Position numbers and translations under genes: made by a program | The notes under the pieces: model-generated | Seen by the model: the letters and a program-made list of their open reading frames with translations, nothing else | The model's database searches: none | Told to the model about the DNA's origin: nothing | NCBI GenBank assembly: GCA_016193545.1 | Contig: JACPSA010000039.1 | Location: forward strand, 1 to 13,324 | Reading direction: 5' to 3' | DNA: 13,324 bases | From: Chloroflexota bacterium | Lineage (GTDB): Bacteria; Chloroflexota; Dehalococcoidia; Dehalococcoidales; UBA2162 | Shown: positions 7,335 through 13,322 of the stretch, piece by piece | Layout: each line of letters opens with the position of its first letter | How positions within the stretch are numbered: position 1 is the stretch's first letter

Positions 7335-8102
7335 TTATTTTCCCTTCCAGACCGGCTTCCGCCCTTCGGCGAACGCCCGTGGACCTTCAAGGTAGTCTTC
7401 GCTGTGGTGGGTTTTCGTTTCCCTTAAAAGGTTGCCGTACTCGAAGGCTTCCCTCTTGGCGAAGCGAAGTTCATAGGCGCGGTGTAGTGTCTCCTTGATG
7501 GCTTCTACGGCCAGCGGTGCCTGTTCGCAGATAGCCTCGGCGAGTTCAATCGCCCGGGGCATAAGTTTGGCCATCGGCACAACCTCGGTCATAATACCCA
7601 GTTCGTAGGCTCTTTTGGCGTCCATTCGTTCCTTGGTGCCCATGAAAGCCATACGCAGTACCACACTTAAGGGTGCACGGTCGGCCAGCCCCATCATCTC
7701 CCTCAGGGGGACCCAGCCGATGCTGACGTGGGGTTCCAGGAAGGTAGCGTGTTCGGCACAGATAGCAAAGTCGCTCTGCCAGACGAAGTGCCAGCCACCG
7801 CCGGCACAGACGCCATTGATGGCCAGGATGACCGGTTTCCAGAAGTCCTCCGGGACGTCTCCCCATGGGGTAACCGCAATGCCTTTGGCGGCGGCTCTGG
7901 CATCAGCCCCGGTGCAGAAATGCCTTTCCCCGGCGCCGGTCAGAATAGCAACCCGGATATTTTTGTCATTCTTAGCATCATTCCAGGCTTCAGTCAGCTC
8001 TTCCCCCATGTAGATATGGTGGGAGTTACCCGCCTCGGGTCGGTTGAGGGTGACATAAGCAATCTGTCCCTTCTTTTCATAGAGAATATACTTATAAGCC
8101 AT
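7335..8102 (-). CDS. Crotonase-fold (enoyl-CoA hydratase/isomerase family) protein with altered catalytic residues
   Basis: A 255-residue protein of the enoyl-CoA hydratase/isomerase superfamily, expected to bind an acyl-CoA thioester. The oxyanion-hole regions are present: HFCTGADARAA (61-71) and INGVCAGGGWHF (95-106). In hydratases the two catalytic glutamates lie in GGGCE and, twenty residues later, in QPE. Here the same positions read GGGWH (H105) and LEPH (H125), so both are histidine. Simple hydration of enoyl-CoA is therefore doubtful; isomerase, hydrolase, decarboxylase or other crotonase chemistry is possible. The C-terminal helices (APLAVEAIKETLHRAYE) are complete and the length is normal. 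AAGGAG stands about 7 bases before the ATG at 8102. It has its own promoter at 8153-8182, just downstream of tRNA-Asn. The exact reaction is unknown. Confidence 0.88.
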   Translation of the reverse strand: MAYKYILYEKKGQIAYVTLNRPEAGNSHHIYMGEELTEAWNDAKNDKNIRVAILTGAGERHFCTGADARAAAKGIAVTPWGDVPEDFWKPVILAINGVCAGGGWHFVWQSDFAICAEHATFLEPHVSIGWVPLREMMGLADRAPLSVVLRMAFMGTKERMDAKRAYELGIMTEVVPMAKLMPRAIELAEAICEQAPLAVEAIKETLHRAYELRFAKREAFEYGNLLRETKTHHSEDYLEGPRAFAEGRKPVWKGK

Positions 8103-8152
8103 AATTAACTCCTTCCTTCTCTTGAGATATTCCTGATGATATTCTGGTGGCT

Positions 8153-8182
8153 ATTTTAGACTGTCTGCCGGCAGGTAGTCAA
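8153..8182 (-). promoter_or_regulatory. Promoter for the crotonase gene with a dyad in the spacer
   Basis: On the minus strand TTGACT (8177-8182) and TAAAAT (8153-8158) are 18 bases apart, about 50 bases before the gene. The spacer is nearly filled by an imperfect 22-base dyad (8159-8180) centred on the perfect palindrome CTGCCGGCAG (8165-8174). A dimeric repressor bound there would occlude RNA polymerase. The dyad could instead be a hairpin ending the tRNA transcript, but no T-run follows. Confidence 0.5.
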
Positions 8183-8185
8183 ACC

Positions 8186-8260
8186 TGGCTCCCCGGCTAG
8201 GACTCGAACCTAGAACCTAGCGGTTAACAGCCGCCCGCTCTACCGTTGAGCTACCGAGGA
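8186..8260 (-). tRNA. tRNA-Asn (anticodon GTT)
   Basis: The minus strand folds as a full cloverleaf: acceptor TCCTCGG/CCGGGGA (one T-G pair), D stem GCTC/GAGC, anticodon stem GGCGG/CCGCT around the loop CTGTTAA (anticodon GTT), variable AGGTT, T stem CTAGG/CCTAG with loop TTCGAGT, discriminator G and an encoded CCA (8186-8188). It reads asparagine codons AAC and AAU. All invariant positions look normal. Confidence 0.97.
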
Positions 8261-8300
8261 ATGCACTGCTCCATAATACCATATCTTCAGGTAGTTAATG

Positions 8301-8363
8301 AACCTATGCGGTTAATCCTTCAGCTGAAGGACCCGCTCTACCGTTGAGCTACCGGGGAATGCG
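8301..8363 (-). pseudogene. Damaged partial copy of tRNA-Asn with a palindrome in the anticodon arm
   Basis: On the minus strand this stretch repeats the 5' part of the adjacent tRNA-Asn: 8332-8363 matches it with one substitution, covering the 5' acceptor strand, D arm and start of the anticodon arm. After that, six bases of the true gene are replaced by the 16-base perfect palindrome TCCTTCAGCTGAAGGA (8316-8331). TTAACCGC (8308-8315) and TAGGTTC then resume the tRNA-Asn order before homology is lost. No anticodon loop, T arm or 3' acceptor strand can form, so it cannot be a working tRNA. It sits directly upstream of the real gene and would be co-transcribed with it. Confidence 0.75.
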
Positions 8364-8418
8364 CCAGTGACAATAACCTCTGCTCTGCAATTCAGGAATC
8401 TTAACGCAGCGTTAGCTT

Positions 8419-8442
8419 ATTATATCCCGCCCTGTTTGTCAA
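8419..8442 (-). promoter_or_regulatory. Promoter-like boxes upstream of the tRNA-Asn region, short spacer
   Basis: A perfect TTGACA (8437-8442) and a perfect TATAAT (8419-8424) occur on the minus strand ahead of the tRNA and its partial copy, but only 12 bases apart, against the usual 16-18. With a 17-base spacer the -10 would be the poorer TAAGCT. Either the TATAAT acts with a weak -35, or the geometry is unusual. The rest of 8364-8500 holds only a small TAACG-CTG-CGTTA hairpin. Confidence 0.35.
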
Positions 8443-8500
8443 AGCACGGAAGTTGATGGGGTAGCCTTGATTTTTTTGCTTTTATCTGTTGTCAGTACAA

Positions 8501-11104
8501 TCATTTATCACTTAATTTCCCCAGCTTAAGCAGAGTGGTATCCCGACCGAACAGGAAAGACAGTAACCAATCCATTAATATCCGCAGGCGGTTATATGAC
8601 CCTGTAATCAGTGTTGAATAGGCCGCCAGCCAGATGAACCGTGCCGTAAAACCATAAATCCGCAGGCGGTGAAAGCGTAGTATAGCTTTGGAGGCACCCA
8701 GGGAGATTATTTCTGCAGACTGGGAATAACGGTAAGGTTTTTTGTCCCTACCCCGGATTTCAGCCAGAATATTGTGAGCCACCACTTTGGCCTGACGTAC
8801 CGCCGTATGTGCTCTGGGCGGTATCGGTTCCCCTGACCCGGGGTCTTTAAAGTGGGCGCAGTCACCTACAGCATAGACGCCGGGAACTCCAGGCACTTCC
8901 AGGTACTCATTGACCAAGACCCGTCCCACCTTATCTTTCTTGACTTCAAGGGCAGCGATTTGCGGATTGGCGAGAACCCCGGCTACCCAAAGAACCGTGT
9001 TGGTGGGTATTTTTTCACGGCTATTGATTTCAATGCCATCATCCCAGATGCTGGTGACCCGGGAGTTCGTTCTGATTTCAATACCCACACGCTGGAGATG
9101 TTTCGTGACATAGGCTGCCAGCCTGGGGTGTATCCTATCCAGCAGCCTGGGTTTGACCTCAATCAGCATTATTTTTATATTGGCAACGTTTATATCCTTA
9201 TAGAATCTAATCAAATTTCGGTAAATAAAATCTCTGAGTTCGGTCACTACTTGAATGCCAACATAGCCAGCCCCGGAGACAACAAAGGTAAGCAATCGTT
9301 TCTGCTTTTCCGGCTCTTTTTCAACGCTGGCTTGTTCAAAGACATCAATGATATGATTTCTGATTAGCATGGAATCATACAGGGTTTTTAAGGTAAACAC
9401 GTTTTCTGCTCTGGAATTCAGCTCTGAGGTATCAGTAACGCTGCCCAGTGCCATAACTAAATAGTCGAAGTCCAGCATTCCCCCGCTAGTGGTTACTTTA
9501 CGACCCCCGAGGTCTATGCCGGTTACACTGGCCTGGATAAAGTTGAAGCGGTCTCTCCAGTGTAATCTTCTCACCGGATAGGCAATGTGTCTAGTCTCTA
9601 CTCCACCCATAGCCACTTCATGTAGTAAGGGAGAGAACAGGAAGAAATTCTCGTCACTTGCCATGGTGATTTCTACGTTCTCGTTTTGGTTCAGTGAGGG
9701 CACCAGATGCCGCAAGACGTATGTACCGCCAAATCCGCTGCCCAGTATCAGTACCTTGCGGTTACTGATGTGGAGCGTTCTGGGGCTAACCACCCGTTTG
9801 CCGAACAGGCTGCTAAAGCTTTCCCGGATTAAAGCCAGTGAGAGTCTCACCAGTGAAGGCGGATTGACAATCATCCAGGCGATGCTTCGGTAACTGTAGC
9901 TTCCGGTAAACATTCCCCAGGCAGCTCTGGTAAAGAGCCGTGAACCTGTCCCTTTTTTCTGTTCGTCTCCAATTAACCGCTGCTGCGCCCGAACGAAAGC
10001 GCGAGAATCTTTAACCTTATCGTTTAGCAGGAACAAAAGATGTCCCCATCGATTGTCCCGGTCGATACGGTTGCAGAGGGGCCGATAATAACGGGTAAAG
10101 TCTTGCCGGGATATTCCATGATAGACCGCAGTCCGGGCAGCTTCTCGAGCGGTTAACAAAGCTGACCCAATGCCGTCTTTGTAAAGCCGGGAAACTGCGG
10201 CATCACCCACGGTAACAAACCTGTCAGCATAGTAATTCCGAGCGAAACCAGTAGCCGCCTGGGGGCGGCAGCCACAAGCCGGCTGGTAATGCTTCGGCAG
10301 TGTGCTTTGCACCATGTCATTCTTGAGAAAATCGGCGACTGAAACGGGATGCTCACGCCGGCTCAAAACTGAGATATTTACAAATTGTCCCTTAGGCACC
10401 AGAGTTCCGAAAATTAGCCCGGAGCGGGGAATTAAAAAGGCATGGGCGACATTGCCCAGCCGGGACTGTATCTCAGTAGCACCGCCCAGAAGCTCATCCT
10501 GAGCCATGACCTGGTTCTTGGGAGGAACATAATTGAGCCCATTAATCGGGACAGGCTTTGAATTTATCCCGGTGGCTAACACTATCAAATCGTATTCTAA
10601 TGTTTTGCCGGCCATTTCCACCGTTATCTTGTGCCCAAGAGAAATTCCGGACACCGTTTGAATTTCCACCCTGGCGCCGTGTTTTTGGGCCTCACGTAAC
10701 AGCCAGCCATCAAAACTGACCGGGTGCTCAAAATGGGATTGGCGTGGTCCGGCTCCTCGATAGACACTGAGTATTTGTATCTCCTTCTCCGGATTACTGA
10801 GACTGATTGAAGCGTGGGGGCTATGAACAGTGTAACTTTCTATCCGACTCTGGATTATCTCCTCCGGGATGGTCAAGCCCAGCTCTCTTAAATTTCTGAG
10901 TAGCGCCATAGAGAGAATGCCGGCACAACCTTTGCATCCTTTCGGCCCTATCTCGTCGATGACCTTTTGGTAGATGGTTACCTCTGGCTTGATGCCTCTT
11001 TGCTGTGCGTAGTGCAGCAGGTATAGCGCAAAGAAGCTACCAGCGGGTCCGCCGCCAACAACAGCGACCTTTGAGTTAGTCTCAATCTTAGGCAGTGTCT
11101 TCAT
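8501..11104 (-). CDS. Fused geranylgeranyl-reductase-like flavoprotein and type II NADH dehydrogenase
   Basis: One 867-residue frame joins two FAD enzymes. Residues 1 to about 420 resemble the geranylgeranyl reductase family: dinucleotide motif VAVVGGGPAGS (13-23), a cysteine pair in GCKGCAG (C57, C60), and the second FAD motif VGDAAVSRLYKDGIGSALLTA. A linker with a hydrophobic patch follows (about 400-440). Residues ~446-867 are a complete NDH-2, which oxidises NADH and reduces quinone without pumping protons: FAD motif KVLILGSGFGG (~448-458), FSPLLHEVAMGG, NADH motif VSGAGYVGIQ, GVYAVGDCAHF with HTAVRQAKVVAHNI, and a C-terminal amphipathic membrane-binding region. A plausible role is NADH-linked quinone reduction with electrons shared to, or saturation of, a prenyl chain; that is inference. 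No clear ribosome site precedes the ATG at 11104. Both halves look intact, so a deliberate fusion is likelier than a lost stop. Confidence 0.85.
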   Translation of the reverse strand: MKTLPKIETNSKVAVVGGGPAGSFFALYLLHYAQQRGIKPEVTIYQKVIDEIGPKGCKGCAGILSMALLRNLRELGLTIPEEIIQSRIESYTVHSPHASISLSNPEKEIQILSVYRGAGPRQSHFEHPVSFDGWLLREAQKHGARVEIQTVSGISLGHKITVEMAGKTLEYDLIVLATGINSKPVPINGLNYVPPKNQVMAQDELLGGATEIQSRLGNVAHAFLIPRSGLIFGTLVPKGQFVNISVLSRREHPVSVADFLKNDMVQSTLPKHYQPACGCRPQAATGFARNYYADRFVTVGDAAVSRLYKDGIGSALLTAREAARTAVYHGISRQDFTRYYRPLCNRIDRDNRWGHLLFLLNDKVKDSRAFVRAQQRLIGDEQKKGTGSRLFTRAAWGMFTGSYSYRSIAWMIVNPPSLVRLSLALIRESFSSLFGKRVVSPRTLHISNRKVLILGSGFGGTYVLRHLVPSLNQNENVEITMASDENFFLFSPLLHEVAMGGVETRHIAYPVRRLHWRDRFNFIQASVTGIDLGGRKVTTSGGMLDFDYLVMALGSVTDTSELNSRAENVFTLKTLYDSMLIRNHIIDVFEQASVEKEPEKQKRLLTFVVSGAGYVGIQVVTELRDFIYRNLIRFYKDINVANIKIMLIEVKPRLLDRIHPRLAAYVTKHLQRVGIEIRTNSRVTSIWDDGIEINSREKIPTNTVLWVAGVLANPQIAALEVKKDKVGRVLVNEYLEVPGVPGVYAVGDCAHFKDPGSGEPIPPRAHTAVRQAKVVAHNILAEIRGRDKKPYRYSQSAEIISLGASKAILRFHRLRIYGFTARFIWLAAYSTLITGSYNRLRILMDWLLSFLFGRDTTLLKLGKLSDK

Positions 11105-11305
11105 ACTATTTATGATACTATTACATCGGTGTTACGTATAGTCCTTTGTGCTGAGGAACGCCATAAACAGGAGGACGGAAAGCGGTAGCATAAATTCGAA
11201 TAACAAAAAGCAAGTGGGTGATATTTGCTTCCCGCGGGGTTAGCCAGGCCGTGGTTTGAGTATATAGGTACGGTTAGTAGTCTTTACTCTGAGGAATAGA
11301 TTTAA
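11105..11305. other. Intergenic stretch with no gene seen
   Basis: No convincing reading frame, RNA or terminator is seen. It contains a short CCCGCGGG palindrome (11231-11238) and two loosely similar segments containing CTGAGGAA, at 11141-11159 and 11280-11298. A weak TATACG-type -10 may serve the fused flavoprotein gene. Confidence 0.4.
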
Positions 11306-12304
11306 TTATGGCTGGCCACTCAGTAAGGATTCCGAACCTTTCGTCTGGGTGACGATAAGTGTGAAGGGCGAGTTCAACTCGATGTCGACTATCTTCCCTT
11401 CCCGAACCTTAACCTGCTTGAATACGATTTCACAGAGTAGGCGCCGGATATTATTATCGCCATTTTCGTAGACCGAGTCAAGTTTGTTGACTAATTGCAG
11501 ACCAGCCTCGAAATCGGTTCTAACCAATCCCCGGCGTGACTCTATGGTGTCAACCAAGTACTTCAGGTTCGTTTTTTTGGCCTGAATACGCAAACGCCGC
11601 TCTTTGAAATCCTCTTTGGAAATCTCTTCCTCTAGCAACAATTCCTGAAGTGTCTTCTCCATTCGTTCCAGCTTTGCCAGTCTCTGCTTTGCCTGCTCCC
11701 ATTCATCGTTATCACTATTTTCAGTATTAAACCATTTGTGAAGCTGAACTTCCAAGGCTGCTTTCTGGTCATCGGTGATGGTCAAGTCCCGCATGGCATC
11801 GAGAAGCTGTCCGTCGACATCCCGGGTATTGTAGAAAATCTGACGGCCGTCGATTTTGCCTTTGGTACGATAGTAGCTGATCCTCTTTTTCTAGTGAGTT
11901 TCCACGAAACACGGTGTCTTAGTATCCTCGGAATACAGCATTCCCTGTAAAAGATATTTATGGCGCTGGGTGCGTTGCTTATAGTTATCGTGAACTCTTA
12001 GCACCTCTTGAACGCGGTTGAAGGTGTCTTCATCGGTAAGAGCTTCATGGTTGCCCTTGGTCGGCATGTCTCCCTTTTTCAGCCAGGTCTCTCCCAGGTA
12101 GAAGCGGCTATGAAAGATACTGCTCCATATCCCGACTGCGATGCGGAAGCCTTTCCGGCTCCGGTGCCCCAGACTATAGACATGATTCGCCCACTCCTTA
12201 AGCGTCCAGTTACCCGTGGCCATCTCCTGGAAGGCTTTTGTGACTAGATGCCCGAGCTGTGGGTCGACTTCGACCCAGGCCGAATTCTTTTCATGTATGT
12301 TCAA
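11306..12304 (-). pseudogene. Large serine recombinase, C-terminal part only, split by an amber stop
   Basis: Remains of a large serine recombinase/integrase, the enzyme that moves phage or transposon DNA. Reading from 12304 leftward, the Recombinase domain is clear: DPQLGHLVTKAFQEMATGNW, then GIWSSIFHSRFYLGETWLKKG and GNHEALTDEDTFNRVQEVL. The following zinc-ribbon region reads LLQGMLYSEDTKTPCFVETH, having lost most of the usual cysteines, and stops at TAG (11891-11893). The same frame continues past the stop as KKRISYYRTKGKIDGRQIFYN, a coiled-coil region (KLERMEKTLQELLLEEEISKEDF) and a normal C-terminus at TAA 11306. The catalytic N-terminal domain with its serine is absent: upstream the frame becomes ArgS. 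It is dead as written. The missing N-terminus may reflect the junction at about 12300, not decay. Confidence 0.8.
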
Positions 12305-12559
12305 ATAGCCGGTCGGCGCGGCAACCACGCGCGCGATGCCAGGGACGGGGCCCAGCACGCCGGCGATCTCCTGCGCGATGGCGCGAGGCGCCTTCCGCAG
12401 TGTTCGCGCAAGCTGAAACGCAACGGTCACCGCCAGGTCGCCCAGCGCACGACTCGGCGGCACCTCCACGGAAAACGGCGGCACCTCGCTCAGTCCAAAA
12501 TGCCTGCCAACGACATCGGTGATGGCGTCGTGGACCTGACGTTGAACGTTGAGCATCAT
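12299..12559 (-). CDS. argS: Arginyl-tRNA synthetase, N-terminal fragment
   Basis: About 85 residues of the Arg-tRNA synthetase N-terminal additional domain, which contacts the tRNA elbow: PFSVEVPPSRALGDLAVTVAFQLARTLRK, then APRAIAQEIAGVL and GIARVVAAPTGYLN, which matches the family's closing P.GY(F)xN pattern. Beyond that the frame turns into recombinase sequence, so the catalytic HIGH/KMSK domain and the anticodon-binding domain are missing. The start is ATG 12559 or the adjacent ATG 12556; a longer frame back to TTG 12637 runs through two hairpins and is unlikely. The DNA is GC-richer than everything to its left. It follows mobA on the same strand. I treat it as a real argS cut at an artificial or recombinational joint. 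Confidence 0.75.
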
Positions 12560-12574
12560 GGTGTCTGGCAAAAC

Positions 12575-12595
12575 GGCGGACCTGAAAGGTCCGCC
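12575..12595. repeat. Hairpin GGCGGACCT-GAA-AGGTCCGCC
   Basis: A perfect 9-bp stem with a 3-base loop, between mobA and argS. It is one of three palindromes in the GC-rich right part, two of which share a CTGAA core. Confidence 0.7.
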
Positions 12596-12611
12596 CGACA
12601 AGCGTCGTAGT

Positions 12612-12629
12612 GCAGGCTTCGAGGCCTGC
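12612..12629. repeat. Hairpin GCAGGCTT-CG-AGGCCTGC
   Basis: An 8-bp stem with one G-T pair, 16 bases from the previous palindrome. It may end mobA transcription (minus strand), although no T-run follows. Confidence 0.6.
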
Positions 12630-12661
12630 CCTCGCAAAATGACGGTAAGCTCATGATACGA

Positions 12662-13282
12662 TTACAGTTGGTGACCGAAGAGCGCCTCAATCTTCTCGTA
12701 CTCGGCCGGCGTGTTCACGTTGGCCAGAAGCCGGCCGCTCTCGCCAAACCGCTCGAGCTCATCGCCGGTCACTACGCGAACCCGCACGTCGGCGAACAAG
12801 TCGTCCATCTTGAGTCGCCGATCGGCGAGCCGCGCGGCGAGGGCCGGCTGACACGCGCGGGTGTAGGCGGCGCACAGCGGATGATAGCCGTCTGGCGTCT
12901 GCGGCACGACGATGTCGGCCTCACGCGTGAGCGCGAGCAGATGCCCGAGCAACTCGGCGGTGACAAACGGCATGTCACCCGCGACGAGCACCAGCCGATC
13001 GTCGCGCGCAGCCGCAAGCGCTGCATCGAGACCGCCCATCGGTCCGCAGCCGCGCACACGATCGCGTACCAAGCGCACGGCAATCTCATTACGAAGTTCT
13101 CTTGTGACGCTTTTTCGCGCCGCCGCGACCCGACCGCCGACGAGCATGATGTCATCAGTGAGGCGCGACAGCTCGGCGATCTGCCGCTCCCGTATGGGTC
13201 GGCCTTCGACGACGAGCGCCCCTTTGTCGCGCCCGCCGAAGCGAGTCGCCCGGCCGCCGGCGAGAATAGCCGCGCTCGGCAT
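12662..13282 (-). CDS. mobA: Molybdenum cofactor guanylyltransferase (MobA)
   Basis: Joins GMP from GTP to molybdopterin-molybdate to make the guanine dinucleotide form of the cofactor used by DMSO-reductase-family enzymes; cytosolic. The 206 residues show the nucleotidyltransferase signature ILAGGRATRFGGRDKGAL (6-23), GPMGGLDAALAAA, the metal-binding region LVLVAGDMPFV, YHPLCAAY, and the C-terminal NVNTPAEYE. Length is normal. The ATG at 13282 has no strong ribosome site. Codon choice is strongly GC-rich, unlike the genes left of 12,300. No other molybdopterin gene is in view. The argS fragment follows on the same strand after about 100 bases with two palindromes. Related cytidylyl/guanylyltransferases are possible but MobA fits best. 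Confidence 0.9.
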   Translation of the reverse strand: MPSAAILAGGRATRFGGRDKGALVVEGRPIRERQIAELSRLTDDIMLVGGRVAAARKSVTRELRNEIAVRLVRDRVRGCGPMGGLDAALAAARDDRLVLVAGDMPFVTAELLGHLLALTREADIVVPQTPDGYHPLCAAYTRACQPALAARLADRRLKMDDLFADVRVRVVTGDELERFGESGRLLANVNTPAEYEKIEALFGHQL

Positions 13283-13304
13283 CTTGTGTTGATCTTAGCT
13301 CCAA

Positions 13305-13322
13305 GTCCGGCTGAAGCCGGAC
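13305..13322. repeat. Hairpin GTCCGGC-TGAA-GCCGGAC
   Basis: A perfect 7-bp stem with a TGAA loop, upstream of mobA at the window edge. It shares the CTGAA core with the palindrome at 12575 but has a different stem sequence. Confidence 0.7.

Noticed and set aside
8301..8363. A second functional tRNA next to tRNA-Asn
   Set aside because: It lacks a T arm and 3' acceptor strand, and the palindrome prevents a 7-base anticodon loop.
8461..8500. Terminator after the fused flavoprotein gene
   Set aside because: There is an A/T-rich run but no stable stem beside it, only a 4-bp TTGT/ACAA pairing.
11891..11893. Amber codon read as an amino acid (recoding)
   Set aside because: prmC in the same segment ends in TAG as its real stop, RF1 with the PxT motif is present, and the recombinase is otherwise degraded.
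11306..12304. Intact integrative mobile element
   Set aside because: Only the recombinase C-terminal part remains; no catalytic domain, cargo genes or clear attachment sites are seen.
12248..12610. Plus-strand open frames opposite argS
   Set aside because: GC-rich DNA gives open frames on the antisense strand; the sequences are low-complexity Arg/Ala-rich and resemble nothing.
11891..12637. A true ArgS-recombinase fusion protein starting at TTG 12637
   Set aside because: The first 26 codons run through two hairpins, the ArgS part lacks its catalytic domain, and the recombinase part lacks its own and stops early.
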